DNA from: Chromohalobacter sp. 11-W
GTDB lineage: Bacteria; Pseudomonadota; Gammaproteobacteria; Pseudomonadales; Halomonadaceae
Assembly: GCF_029889905.1 (NCBI RefSeq)
Contig: NZ_JARANZ010000008.1
Location: forward strand, 1 to 64,000
Direction of reading: 5' to 3'
DNA length: 64,000 nt
The position numbers were made by a program, and so were the translations under genes. The notes under the pieces were generated by a model. It was not told the origin of the DNA. It worked only from the letters and a program-made list of their open reading frames with translations, and made no database searches. Each line of letters begins with the position of its first letter. The stretch's first letter is position 1. Shown piece after piece: positions 44,674 through 56,494 of the stretch.

Positions 44674-45456
44674 ATGACGGAACATCTGGTCTTTCGCCTC
44701 TATGCGTCGATGGCGAGCTGGGGCGAAGCTGCGGTAGGGGAGGCGCGGCCGACCGCGACGTATCCCGGGCGCGGCGCCATCCTCGGCTTGATCGGCGCGG
44801 CACTAGGCATCCGGCGCGACGATGACGAGGGGCAACTAAGGCTTCGGCAAAGCCTGGGCGTCGCAGTCAAACAGCGCTCTCCAGGCTGGCTGCTACGCGA
44901 CTACCACACCGTTCAGGTGCCGCCTTCACAATCGAAGGTGAACTACCGTTCGCGGCGTGAAGAACTTTCGGTGCCCAAGGATGCCCTCAATACCATTCTC
45001 TCGTCCCGGGACTATCGCTGTGATGGCCTGTGGGTCGTGGCGCTGCGTCTGATGCCCGACGCGGTCTGGACACTGGACGAACTCAAGAGCGCGCTGGAGA
45101 GGCCTCGCTTCACGCTCTATCTCGGCCGTAAGGCATGCCCCCTGGCGGCACCGCTCACGCCCGCCATCGTGGAGGCGGATCACTGGCGCGGGGCGCTGGA
45201 TCACGGCTTTGACAGCGCAACCGATCCCGAAAAGACATGGTTGCCGCTCATCGGTAACGAAGCACGGGACCTACGCTTGCTGAGGCTGCCCGATCAGGTG
45301 CTCTATGCCTGGGAAGGCGGCGCCGAGTGCCTCGACGGTGAGGATCACGGCGTGGAGTCCAACGATGTCTGGGATCAACCGCTGAACCGGCGCCGCTGGC
45401 AGTTCGGGGCGCGTCTCGAGCACCGCCGAATCGAGTCGGTGGAGGGGCAGAGCTAA
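44674..45456 (+). CDS. cas5e: Type I-E Cascade subunit Cas5e (CasD)
   Basis: 260 residues. Holds the 5' handle of the crRNA. Motifs: LVFRLYASMASWGEAAVGEA (family LxxPMxxWG region), RPTATYPGRGAILGLIGAAL, VKQRSPGWLLRDYHTVQVP and FTLYLGRKACPLAAPL. The last base of its stop codon is the first base of the cas6e ATG. Confidence 0.95.
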   Translation: MTEHLVFRLYASMASWGEAAVGEARPTATYPGRGAILGLIGAALGIRRDDDEGQLRLRQSLGVAVKQRSPGWLLRDYHTVQVPPSQSKVNYRSRREELSVPKDALNTILSSRDYRCDGLWVVALRLMPDAVWTLDELKSALERPRFTLYLGRKACPLAAPLTPAIVEADHWRGALDHGFDSATDPEKTWLPLIGNEARDLRLLRLPDQVLYAWEGGAECLDGEDHGVESNDVWDQPLNRRRWQFGARLEHRRIESVEGQS

Positions 45457-46148
45457 TGTATCTTTCAAGTGTCAGAGTCGACCTCAACGCCCTTACCCGA
45501 GAACAGCTTTTCGATGTGCTGGAAGGCGGGGCCTATACGGCCCACCAACTGCTCTGGACGCTGTTTGCCGATACGTCAGAGGGCGAACGACCCTTTCTCT
45601 TCCGCCAGGAAATGGAGGAAGCGGCCAATGGAAAAAGTCAGGGACTGCCGCGGTTTTATGTCTATTCGACTCGTCGACCGGAAGCCGTGGCCGGTCTCGA
45701 TGTGCAATGTAAGCCTTTCGCACCGCAACTCGCCAAAGGCGAGCGCCTCGCTTTTCGCCTGCGTGCTAACCCCTCCATTGCCAAACCGATGGGCCAGGGC
45801 CGCCGTTCTAAGCGCGCCGACGTGCTGATGGATGCGCGTTATCCCTTCCCAAAAGGAGAGCGGACGAGCCAGGCATGTACCGAGGCGATGGATGCTGCCG
45901 CACGCCAGTGGCTTACTGATCGGGCGGACGCCTTTGGCTTTACGCTGCCCGTCGCGCCGGAGGTAGGCGCTTACCGTCAGTATGCGCTGAGCAAAAAAGG
46001 GGGCGGGGATCCCATCCGCTACTCCAGCGTGGATTACGAAGGTCTGCTGGAAGTGACGGACCCGGGGCGCCTGATCGAAACGCTAGCGCATGGTGTCGGG
46101 CGGGCTAAAGCTTTCGGCTGCGGCCTGATGATGTTGCGTCGGCCATAG
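45456..46148 (+). CDS. cas6e: CRISPR RNA endonuclease Cas6e (Cse3/CasE)
   Basis: 230 residues. Cuts pre-crRNA at the base of the repeat hairpin and stays bound. The catalytic region GGAYTAHQLLWTLFAD holds the expected Tyr and His, and the Gly-rich loop GVGRAKAFGCGLMMLRR is at the C-terminus. It is the only Cas6 in the window, so it must process arrays with at least three stem sequences and, if expressed, the mini-CRISPR. Confidence 0.95.
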   Translation: MYLSSVRVDLNALTREQLFDVLEGGAYTAHQLLWTLFADTSEGERPFLFRQEMEEAANGKSQGLPRFYVYSTRRPEAVAGLDVQCKPFAPQLAKGERLAFRLRANPSIAKPMGQGRRSKRADVLMDARYPFPKGERTSQACTEAMDAAARQWLTDRADAFGFTLPVAPEVGAYRQYALSKKGGGDPIRYSSVDYEGLLEVTDPGRLIETLAHGVGRAKAFGCGLMMLRRP

Positions 46149-46157
46149 GAGAGCGTC

Positions 46158-47376
<1,219 letters not shown>

Positions 47377-47485
47377 CTGATTTTAAAGGCTCTTTAATAA
47401 TTTGGAGTGATTAAATTTTAAGCAAAATCGCTGGTGGAAATTCCCCGGCGATTTTGTTCTTTATAAACAAGCGTCTATGATTAGA
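47377..47485 (+). promoter_or_regulatory. Leader of CRISPR array 2
   Basis: AT-rich, beginning right after cas2. From AGCAAAATCGCTGG to TATGATTAGA it aligns with the array 1 leader with only a few differences, and carries the same inverted repeat. Confidence 0.8.
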
Positions 47486-50400
47486 GAGTTCCCCACGCCC
47501 GTGGGGATGAACCGATCCTGCCGCATGACGCAGACTTCCTGCTCAGGAGTTCCCCACGCCCGTGGGGATGAACCGTTTAGCGAATTAATCCCGTTCTGGC
47601 TGAATGCGAGTTCCCCACGCCCGTGGGGATGAACCGTTCGTCAACGGTACATTGATATTCTTGCCGAAGAGTTCCCCACGCCCGTGGGGATGAACCGGCC
47701 CCTAACGGTGCTGTCCGTACCGGCAACGCGAGTTCCCCACGCCCGTGGGGATGAACCGATTACGACGACCGTGAAGGCGGCTTTATGAGCGAGTTCCCCA
47801 CGCCCGTGGGGATGAACCGCCCGAAGGGGCGAGACACGGCCCGCCTGCCGCGAGTTCCCCACGCCCGTGGGGATGAACCGTCGTCTAGCGTCACTTCTAC
47901 CGTGGTCGTCGTGAGTTCCCCACGCCCGTGGGGATGAACCGTCCTCGCGGAAGGTAGCGGATAACTGATAGAGCGAGTTCCCCACGCCCGTGGGGATGAA
48001 CCGAAATTGCATTCCTGCGCGAGCGAGCGGCAAACGAGTTCCCCACGCCCGTGGGGATGAACCGCTCCGGGAGCATTTCATTATCTAGCCAGTCAAGAGT
48101 TCCCCACGCCCGTGGGGATGAACCGCGAACATGATTCGGATGATAAGGAAGGTCCATGAGTTCCCCACGCCCGTGGGGATGAACCGCATGCCGCGCGGCG
48201 CCATCTCATTGGCGATCAGAGTTCCCCACGCCCGTGGGGATGAACCGCACGTCGATTATGTGATCTTGTCGCCCAGCAGGAGTTCCCCACGCCCGTGGGG
48301 ATGAACCGGCTGGGCCGGCACGGCCGACCCCGCCCGCGCCGAGTTCCCCACGCCCGTGGGGATGAACCGCTGACGCCTAGCGACTCGCGCGTCATCATCT
48401 TGAGTTCCCCACGCCCGTGGGGATGAACCGTGCCTGAAATTGAATGACGATCTGAGGCGTTAGAGTTCCCCACGCCCGTGGGGATGAACCGTCGTTGGTT
48501 AAATAGATAAAACGCGCCTGTTAGAGTTCCCCACGCCCGTGGGGATGAACCGATCAGGTGATCATCGAGGCATCACGCCGCTGGGAGTTCCCCACGCCCG
48601 TGGGGATGAACCGCGCCTGCTCGATCATCGCGGCAACGCCGGATGGAGTTCCCCACGCCCGTGGGGATGAACCGGCGGCGACCTGCACACGCACGGACGA
48701 CGTCCAGAGTTCCCCACGCCCGTGGGGATGAACCATACAAACCGACCGTCGATATGAAGCTGCCCGCGAGTTCCCCACGCCCGTGGGGATGAACCGCTGC
48801 AGGCCAGCTCGGCGGCCAATGCGTGGGGCGAGTTCCCCACGCCCGTGGGGATGAACCGCAGTCGGACGTGCCCGGCGTGACGCGCGGCGAGAGTTCCCCA
48901 CGCCCGTGGGGATGAACCGCTCACCCATATGCTGCTGGGCGATGCCAATGGCGAGTTCCCCACGCCCGTGGGGATGAACCGACATAGACCCCGCTCTCAA
49001 CCACGAAGCGCCGGAGTTCCCCACGCCCGTGGGGATGAACCGAAAATTTATCAAACGCAAAGGTTTACATGCTGGAGTTCCCCACGCCCGTGGGGATGAA
49101 CCGAATACGAAGCCCAAGAAGAAGAGCGGCGAGCCGAGTTCCCCACGCCCGTGGGGATGAACCGCACGTTATGCGGCTGCGTCACCAAAGTTATGCGAGT
49201 TCCCCACGCCCGTGGGGATGAACCGACAATAAAAGACAATAGAAAAATATTCGATGTGAGTTCCCCACGCCCGTGGGGATGAACCGCACTAGCGTAGGCG
49301 CGGCAGCGGCGTACTACGGAGTTCCCCACGCCCGTGGGGATGAACCGTGGTTAGCCCTGGGACAGCCAAAGATGTGATAGAGTTCCCCACGCCCGTGGGG
49401 ATGAACCGCCGCTGCTGTGGGCGGCCACTATCAGCGTATAGAGTTCCCCACGCCCGTGGGGATGAACCGTTGAATTGCTCGGGGGCCTCGTAGGCCAGCC
49501 CGAGTTCCCCACGCCCGTGGGGATGAACCGTTTAATGCCGATAGGTCGGACGATCATCATGGGAGTTCCCCACGCCCGTGGGGATGAACCGCATTTGTTT
49601 TTCTTAACCCTCTATATAGAAGCAAGTTCCCCACGCCCGTGGGGATGAACCGGCTATGGCATATGCAAAAGGCTATGGTAGTCGGAGTTCCCCACGCCCG
49701 TGGGGATGAACCGCCGAGCGCCGCGCGCTGATCGAGCAGGCACGCGAGTTCCCCACGCCCGTGGGGATGAACCGCCAGCGACGATGAGTTTCACACCGCG
49801 CACCCGGAGTTCCCCACGCCCGTGGGGATGAACCGCATTAAAGGTGGCGCACCATTTAGTAGCAAAGGAGTTCCCCACGCCCGTGGGGATGAACCGCCAG
49901 CGATTGATCGACCGCGCCGAGCAGCTTGGAGTTCCCCACGCCCGTGGGGATGAACCGCCGACACGATCGCACGGCAGGAAAATGAGTGGGAGTTCCCCAC
50001 GCCCGTGGGGATGAACCGTTCCTGCATACGCTGGGTTGTCATATCCAACGGAGTTCCCCACGCCCGTGGGGATGAACCGTCGGTAATCAGCACGAACTGG
50101 TAATCACTCGACGAGTTCCCCACGCCCGTGGGGATGAACCGTCGTCAACCAGATCGCCGATGCTGTCAGCCGTGAGTTCCCCACGCCCGTGGGGATGAAC
50201 CGCGGTCAGGAATCGGGCGCCATGCGGCACCGTGGAGTTCCCCACGCCCGTGGGGATGAACCGACGTAACGCTGGGCGGCCTCGGTTTCGTAAATGAGTT
50301 CCCCACGCCCGTGGGGATGAACCGCCGTAGATCGGCCTCGTGCGGACTGCAATGCAGAGTTCCCCACGCCCGTGGGGATGAACCGGCGTTCCAGGTCCGT

Positions 50401-51970
50401 GTGACCTACGCCGTCACGAGTTCCCCACGCCCGTGGGGATGAACCGGTGGCGTGGCAGCAGGGGCAGCGAATATCCATGAGTTCCCCACGCCCGTGGGGA
50501 TGAACCGGTGTCGAGCATGTAAAGCTCATCAGCCCCGCCGAGTTCCCCACGCCCGTGGGGATGAACCGGGCCAAGTGACGCATGATTTCGTGATCGATTT
50601 GAGTTCCCCACGCCCGTGGGGATGAACCGCCGACACACTGAAAACTCATAGAGGCAACCTGGAGTTCCCCACGCCCGTGGGGATGAACCGCAAACCGAGG
50701 AGGACAACCCCGAAATGGCAAAGAGTTCCCCACGCCCGTGGGGATGAACCGACATAGAACCCCTTCTTGGCAAGCTGTACGCGGAGTTCCCCACGCCCGT
50801 GGGGATGAACCGAGACTGCCGCCGCCATTGGCACGCTCTCTGATGAGTTCCCCACGCCCGTGGGGATGAACCGAGCACCGGCTTTCTCAAGGTTGCGGCG
50901 GGTCGGAGTTCCCCACGCCCGTGGGGATGAACCGCTGGCCACCAGGCTGTTCGGCCCCCAGGGCATGAGTTCCCCACGCCCGTGGGGATGAACCGTCACT
51001 ATCCCGGCGGCGACACGATCATGGATAGAGTTCCCCACGCCCGTGGGGATGAACCGTCAGTCAGAACTGGCACTGCTTGTCGCTGTGCGAGTTCCCCACG
51101 CCCGTGGGGATGAACCGCACCCTTCAAGGATGATGGGTTGGCCTGTTTCGAGTTCCCCACGCCCGTGGGGATGAACCGGGATGATGGCAGGGAGCCAGAT
51201 TAGCTAACGTCCGTTCCCCGCAGGCGCGGGGCTAAACCGCTTTCAACCTGGGGCGATAGCTGGGAATACAACCGTTCCCCGCAGGCGCGGGGCTAAACCG
51301 TCGAGGAATGGTGGCAAATGGAATCGCTCGGCCCGTTCCCCGCAGGCGCGGGGCTAAACCGCTTGCATCCCACGGTATCTCGGTGGGGAACGACCGTTCC
51401 CCGCAGGCGCGGGGCTAAACCGCCGACGACAGCGCTGGCGCGGGTGCTGTGGGCCCGTTCCCCGCAGGCGCGGGGCTAAACCGCATGCAGCCTGCCGTCG
51501 GGCTCGGACGTGAGACCGTTCCCCACGCCCGTGGGGATGAACCGTCTACGGTGAAGCGGCGGTCAGCACAGCGGGCGAGTTCCCCACGCCCGTGGGGATG
51601 AACCGCGAGCTTGAGGGGGCCAAGGCATTTCGTGAAGGAGTTCCCCACGCCCGTGGGGATGAACCGAATGCGGAGGTCGTTCGCTGTTATCGATCATCAG
51701 AGTTCCCCACGCCCGTGGGGATGAACCGCGAAGCATGCAATACATAATCGACAGGCATATGAGTTCCCCACGCCCGTGGGGATGAACCGGCGATGGGGGT
51801 GGCCAACGGGACGCCGGTATTGAGTTCCCCACGCCCGTGGGGATGAACCGTCGATCCCCAAAAACGCGACGACCGCCATGCCTCGTTCCCCGCAGGCGCG
51901 GGGCTCAACCGCGGCTATTCGATCCCAATGGGCGAGGTGGTCCGTTCCCCGCACACGCGGGGATATAGTG
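47486..51970 (+). CRISPR. Type I-E CRISPR array 2 (about 74 repeats, about 73 spacers), mosaic at distal end
   Basis: Main repeat: GAGTTCCCCAC, GCCC, GTGGGGATGAACCG (29 bases), period 61 with four 62-base steps, 61 copies to 51178. Then five repeats of another type at 51211-51483: CCGTTCCCCGC, AGGC, GCGGGGCTAAACCG. At 51516 a hybrid starts CCGTT but continues as the main type; five main repeats follow (51577-51850). At 51883 there is again the second type with a change (CTCAACCG), and the array ends at 51942 with a truncated copy of the array 1 repeat (GGGGATATAG). Count by register; a few could be missed. Confidence 0.97.
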
Positions 51971-52031
51971 CTGTGTTAGCTGCCGCTCAGGCCGCTTCGA
52001 AAATCACCGCGCCAAGAAAATCGTGGCCTAA

Positions 52032-52193
52032 GGGGCAGCGCCACCCCGCGATCTTGCGTCTTATATCGGCCTGAGCGGTCGCGTGTCCGAAGTATTGAAC
52101 CGCAGGCGCAAACTCAGTCTGCGCATGATTCGGCGGCTTCACGATGGGCTCAATATTCCTTACGAGAGCCTGATGAACGAGACGACCGCCTGA
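52032..52193 (+). pseudogene. HigA/XRE-like antitoxin C-terminal remnant
   Basis: An open frame after a stop codon encodes PPRDLASYIG, LSGRVSEVLNRRRKLSLRM and IRRLHDGLNIPYESL, which is the second half of a HigA-type (YgjM) helix-turn-helix antitoxin. No start or N-terminal half is left. It abuts the degenerate end of array 2, so it is probably the edge of an older insertion or deletion. Confidence 0.65.
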
Positions 52194-52197
52194 ATCA

Positions 52198-53142
52198 TTA
52201 CTTTGCTTCTGCCCGCACGTCCTTCAGCCGATCGGGAAAGTTGGTGAAGAGGCCTTCGACGCCCCAGTCGAGCAGTTGGTGCATGTGGTCTTGGTCGTTG
52301 ATGGTGTAGACGTGCACCAGAAGGTCGTTGGCGTGGGCCTGCTCGATGAAGCTGGCGTCGATGACCGGTTCACCTTCGTAGAGGTAGTTGGGGCCGACGC
52401 CATCGGCGTACTCGGCAATGGTTTGGAAGTCGGCATCGGTGATGTCGGCTGGGCTGGGGGTGACGCCGGTCCATTCTTCGAGGGTGTTGCCGTCTTCGCT
52501 GGGGGAGTACCACAGCAGTTGGATAAGCGGGATATTAGGATTGAGCTTGTGCACTTCCTGCAGGCTGGCTTGGCTGAAGGACTGGATGACCACGGCGCCT
52601 GATTGCACCAAGCCTTCGGCTTCGAGCTTGCTGACCAGGGCGTCTTGCAGCTCGGGGTAATCCTTGGGTGATTTGGTCTCGATGTAGTAGCGCACGTCCT
52701 GGCCGTAGCGGTCGATGACGTCGTCCAGGGTCAGCAGCTTGGCGCCGGCGTAGGCGTCATCGGCGTATTCCGGGTGAGCTGCGTTGAACCAGCTGCCGGC
52801 GTCGAGAGCCTTGAGTTCGTCAAGGCTGTGTTCCTTTACCGGCCCTTGGCCATCGGTGGTGCGCTCCAGGGTGGTGTCGTGAATGGCCACCAGGCGCCCA
52901 TCGGCACTCATGTGGATATCCAGCTCGAGGTAGTCGGCGCCCATGGCGAGCGCTGTGTCGTAGGCGTACCAGGTATGTTCCGGGGCGTAGCCGCTGGCAC
53001 CGCGGTGGGCGATGACCTGGAAGTGTTGGAGATCCTGGCGTTGCTGTTCGAGCGCATCGGCTTGGGCGGTCATGGAGGCCATGAGCGTGGCGCTGCCGAG
53101 CAGGGCCAGCATGGACGAAAGCGCGGGTCGAAGCGTCGACAT
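52198..53142 (-). CDS. glpQ: Glycerophosphodiester phosphodiesterase (GlpQ type, periplasmic)
   Basis: 314 residues with a signal peptide ending near AQADA. GDPD TIM barrel: catalytic HRGASGYAPEHTWYAYD, metal-binding YLELDIHMSADGRLVAIHD, and Glu-Lys in YYIETKSPKDYP. Hydrolyses glycerophosphodiesters to glycerol-3-phosphate. The start at 53142 (MSTLRPALSS) gives a normal signal peptide and follows GAGGACTGAAGCC; two earlier Met codons are possible. Ends five bases from the antitoxin remnant. Confidence 0.92.
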   Translation of the reverse strand: MSTLRPALSSMLALLGSATLMASMTAQADALEQQRQDLQHFQVIAHRGASGYAPEHTWYAYDTALAMGADYLELDIHMSADGRLVAIHDTTLERTTDGQGPVKEHSLDELKALDAGSWFNAAHPEYADDAYAGAKLLTLDDVIDRYGQDVRYYIETKSPKDYPELQDALVSKLEAEGLVQSGAVVIQSFSQASLQEVHKLNPNIPLIQLLWYSPSEDGNTLEEWTGVTPSPADITDADFQTIAEYADGVGPNYLYEGEPVIDASFIEQAHANDLLVHVYTINDQDHMHQLLDWGVEGLFTNFPDRLKDVRAEAK

Positions 53143-53146
53143 GGCT

Positions 53147-53458
53147 TCAGTCCTCTTCATCTTCGATCGTGGGTTCCAGGGCGCGTTTGTCGTCGGGGAG
53201 GCGGACGAAATCGCCGACACTGAGATCGCCGTGGCTTTGGTGACGCTTGCCTTGGGTGTCGATGAGGGCGGCGACCTTGCCGATGCTGAGGGCGTCGTCT
53301 TCGCGGTAGGCTTCGACTTCGACGCGCACCACCATGTCTTGATAGCGGGCGGAGAGCATCATGCCGGGGTGGGGTTGGACTTCGTGCTGTTTGTCGCTGG
53401 CGTAGTGGCGGGTCACGCTGGCGTTGCCGGGGGCGTCCCAGTCGATGTGTTTATGCAT
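53147..53458 (-). CDS. Small hypothetical protein
   Basis: 103 residues, acidic, no signal peptide or membrane segment. It begins MHKHIDWDAPGNASVTRHY and ends in EPTIEDEED. Middle part VVRVEVEAYREDDALSIGKV suggests beta strands. RBS GGAGCCCGCC. It lies five bases upstream of the glpQ start, so the two may be cotranscribed. I recognise no domain. Confidence 0.75.
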   Translation of the reverse strand: MHKHIDWDAPGNASVTRHYASDKQHEVQPHPGMMLSARYQDMVVRVEVEAYREDDALSIGKVAALIDTQGKRHQSHGDLSVGDFVRLPDDKRALEPTIEDEED

Positions 53459-53568
53459 GGCGGGCTCCTGTCGCGTCCGTGTGTTTCCACAGGGTAGCCC
53501 GCCGTGCGGGGGAGCGCCTAGGGCTCCGTATGCAAACGGCCTGTCGAACAGAGCCGTTGTGGCGGCCT

Positions 53569-54198
53569 TTAAAAGCGGTAGCTGAGGCCGCCCATGACCA
53601 CGATGGGGTCGATTTCCACGTCGGCGTGATAGTCGTTGCCGCCGAGCGTGGCGGTGGCGTCGCTGTCGATATCCAGGTACCAGGCGGCGGCGTTGAGCGC
53701 CCAGTGGTCGTCGATCAGTAGATCGACCCCGACTTGCGCGGCGCCGCCCCAGCTATCGTCGAGTTCGAGCTCGCCGCCGTCGAGTTTTTCGTCGGAGAAG
53801 TGGGTGTAGTTGATCCCGGCGCCGAGATACGGCTGCACGCGGGCGTCGGTACCGCCCAGCGGATAATACTGAAGCGTGAGAGTCGGCGGCAGGTGATGGA
53901 TGCTGGCCATGTCGCTGCCGTTGAGGCGGACCTGATGCTCGAAGCGTTGCGCGGCGAGCAGTTCCACGCCGAGCTTGTCCTGGAAGCGATAGCCCAGGGT
54001 GAAGGCGAAACCGCTGTCGTCGTCGGCGTCGATCTTCATGTTCAGCGGCGCGCCGAAGTCGCCGTTATCGCTTTGCGGGGCGACCTTGGCGACACCGAAG
54101 CGGGTGTAGAAATCCCCTTGGCCGTAGGCGAATGCCGAGGTGGCGGGCACGAGTGCGGCGGTGAGGGCGAGTGAGGAAACGAGCAGGGCACGGCGCAT
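53569..54198 (-). CDS. ompW: OmpW-family outer membrane protein
   Basis: 209 residues with a signal peptide ending SAFAYG. OmpW beta barrel of eight strands: FYTRFGVAKVAP, FAFTLGYRFQDKLGVELLAA, LPPTLTLQYYPLGG, QPYLGAGINYTHF, and a C-terminal GGLSYRF ending in Phe. Forms a small hydrophobic channel. The start at 54198 follows AAGGAGTCGCCCC; a longer frame is not supported. The stretch just upstream (54205-54260) has short imperfect repeats of GAGTTGGTTTGAG. Confidence 0.93.
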   Translation of the reverse strand: MRRALLVSSLALTAALVPATSAFAYGQGDFYTRFGVAKVAPQSDNGDFGAPLNMKIDADDDSGFAFTLGYRFQDKLGVELLAAQRFEHQVRLNGSDMASIHHLPPTLTLQYYPLGGTDARVQPYLGAGINYTHFSDEKLDGGELELDDSWGGAAQVGVDLLIDDHWALNAAAWYLDIDSDATATLGGNDYHADVEIDPIVVMGGLSYRF

Positions 54199-54362
54199 GG
54201 GGCGACTCCTTGGTTTGTGACGAGTTGGCTTGAGGCGAGTTGGTTTGAGGTGGGTTCGGAAGCGACCTCGCTTCGTATGCATCAAGCCTAAACCAAATGA
54301 CCACATAAAAAATGTGGTTATATGTCGCAGCCCCTTGGTTGTCGTCTTTGGCCCCGAAAACG

Positions 54363-54390
54363 ACGAAGCCCACCAAAAGGTGGGCTTCGT
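54363..54390 (-). terminator. Terminator of typA
   Basis: Perfect 12-bp stem ACGAAGCCCACC / GGTGGGCTTCGT with loop AAAA, 25 bases past the typA stop; on the minus strand it is followed by CGTTTTCG. Confidence 0.8.
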
Positions 54391-54414
54391 GTTGCTGCCG
54401 AGTGCGGGGCGCCG

Positions 54415-56226
54415 TTACTTCTTCTTGGCGCGCTTACGCTCGTTCTCGGTGAGGTGCTTCTTGCGCAGACGAATGTGACTGGGGGTGATCTCCACCAGTT
54501 CGTCGTCATCGAGGAACTCGATGGCTTGCTCGAGGCTGAAGCGGATCGGCGGCGTCAGCACCAGGGCTTCGTCGGTGCCGGCGGAGCGCATGTTGTCGAG
54601 CTTCTTGGCCTTGGTGGGATTGACCGCCATGTCGTCGGCACGGTTATTGATGCCGATCAGCATGCCTTCGTAGACTTCGGTGCCGTGCTCGACCATCAAT
54701 TTGCCGCGATCCTGCAGGGCGAAGAGTGCGTAAGCCAGCGCCTTGCCGGGGACCATGGAGACCAATACGCCGTTGCGACGCTCGACGGAGGCGTCGGGCT
54801 TGAGCGGGCCGTAATGGTCGAAGCGGCTGGTGAGGATGCCGGTGCCGGAGGTCAGTGTCAGGAACTGGCCACGGAAGCCGATCAGCCCGCGCGCGGGGAT
54901 GATGAAGTCCAGGCGCACACGACCCTTGCCGTCCGGGTTCATGTTGGTCATCTCGCCCTTGCGGTAGCCGAGCTCTTCCATCACCGCGCCTTGGTGCTGC
55001 TCTTCGCAGTCGATGATGACTTCTTCGTACGGCTCCTGCTTGACGCCATCGTTCTCGCGGATGATGACCTCGGGGCGGCCCACGGCTAGCTCGTAACCTT
55101 CACGACGCATGCTTTCGATGAGCACCGAAAGGTGCAGCTCGCCGCGTCCGGAGACCTTGAACTTCTCGGGCGTTTCGCCTTCTTCGACACGCAGCGCAAC
55201 GTTGTGGATCAGTTCCTGCTCGAGGCGATCACGAATGTTACGGCTGGTGACGAATTTGCCTTCCTTGCCGGCGAACGGCGAGTCGTTGACCTGGAAGGTC
55301 ATCGAGACGGTGGGTTCGTCGACGGTCAGCACGGGCAGCGCTTCGACCGCGGCCGGATCGCACAGCGTATCGGAGATCGCCAAATCGCTGATGCCGGTGA
55401 TGCAGATGATGTCGCCGGCTTCAGCCTGCTCGGTCTGAACGCGCTCGAGGCCGAGGTGCGTCATGACCTGGCCGACCTTGCCCTTGCGGACATTGCCTTC
55501 CTTGGAGATCACGCTGATCTGCTGCCCCGGGCTCACGTTGCCGCGCTTGATGCGGCCCAGACCGATGACGCCGACGTAGCTGTTGTAGTCGAGCGCGGAG
55601 ATCTGCATTTGGAACGGGCCGTCGCGTTCGACGGTGGGCGGCTCGACGATATCGACGATGGACTGGAACATCGGCGTCATATCGTCTTCGAGCGTTTCCG
55701 GATCCATGCCGGCAACGCCGTTGAGCGCCGAGCAATAGATGATCGGGAAGTCGAGCTGTTCGTCGCTGGCGCCGAGGTTGTCGAACAGATCGAAGATCTG
55801 GTCGATGACCCAGTCAGGGCGTGCCCCGGGGCGGTCGATCTTGTTGACCACGACGATGGGCTTCAAACCACGGTCGAAGGCTTTCTGGGTGACGAAGCGC
55901 GTCTGCGGCATGGGGCCGTCGACGGCGTCGACCATCAGCAGTACGGAATCGACCATCGACATGACGCGCTCGACCTCACCACCGAAGTCGGCGTGTCCGG
56001 GCGTGTCGACGATGTTGATGTGGTAATCGTGCCACTGGATCGCGGTATTCTTGGAAAGAATGGTGATACCGCGTTCTTTCTCCTGGTCGTTGGAGTCCAT
56101 GATGCGCTCTTGCCCTTCGGCCTTGCGGTCGAGGGTGCCGGACTGACTCAGGAGCTGATCGACCAAGGTGGTCTTGCCATGGTCGACGTGGGCGATAATG
56201 GCGATGTTGCGAAGGTTCTCGATCAC
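54415..56226 (-). CDS. typA: Ribosome-associated GTPase TypA/BipA
   Basis: 603 residues, near the E. coli length (607). G domain: [43 protein letters not shown]-like domains II, III and V follow, and a unique C-terminal domain with [16 protein letters not shown]. It assists ribosome assembly and stress adaptation (cold, among others). Single gene. In E. coli it is also next to glnA, and here glnA is only two genes away, so the order is conserved. Confidence 0.97.
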   Translation of the reverse strand: MIENLRNIAIIAHVDHGKTTLVDQLLSQSGTLDRKAEGQERIMDSNDQEKERGITILSKNTAIQWHDYHINIVDTPGHADFGGEVERVMSMVDSVLLMVDAVDGPMPQTRFVTQKAFDRGLKPIVVVNKIDRPGARPDWVIDQIFDLFDNLGASDEQLDFPIIYCSALNGVAGMDPETLEDDMTPMFQSIVDIVEPPTVERDGPFQMQISALDYNSYVGVIGLGRIKRGNVSPGQQISVISKEGNVRKGKVGQVMTHLGLERVQTEQAEAGDIICITGISDLAISDTLCDPAAVEALPVLTVDEPTVSMTFQVNDSPFAGKEGKFVTSRNIRDRLEQELIHNVALRVEEGETPEKFKVSGRGELHLSVLIESMRREGYELAVGRPEVIIRENDGVKQEPYEEVIIDCEEQHQGAVMEELGYRKGEMTNMNPDGKGRVRLDFIIPARGLIGFRGQFLTLTSGTGILTSRFDHYGPLKPDASVERRNGVLVSMVPGKALAYALFALQDRGKLMVEHGTEVYEGMLIGINNRADDMAVNPTKAKKLDNMRSAGTDEALVLTPPIRFSLEQAIEFLDDDELVEITPSHIRLRKKHLTENERKRAKKK

Positions 56227-56494
56227 GTAGGGATCCTGCTTGAAAATTGGGCCGTATTATAGGGTCAGGGTGCCGACGACTGCCAGTTTGATGACCGTTG
56301 CCAACAGGCGCGGCACGACAAAAGTCGCGTTGGCGCGGCGATAACCGTGGCGCTATCAGGGACTTGGGGCGTTTTGGCGGCAGGACGAAAATACGCAAAA
56401 AAATGGCGGCGCACTCGTCAACCGCCATTTATCGCGTCGGGGTAGACACGTGGCGTGGGGTGGAGCGCACCGATCTAGAAGGGCTATTCACTCA

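Noticed and set aside
47641-51954. Minus-strand frames with repeated [18 protein letters not shown] and FIPTGVGNS
   Set aside because: Same artefact from array 2 repeats. Such sequences pollute databases as hypothetical proteins.
55132-56262. 376-codon plus-strand open frame
   Set aside because: Antisense to typA; low-complexity hydrophobic and acidic composition typical of shadow frames.
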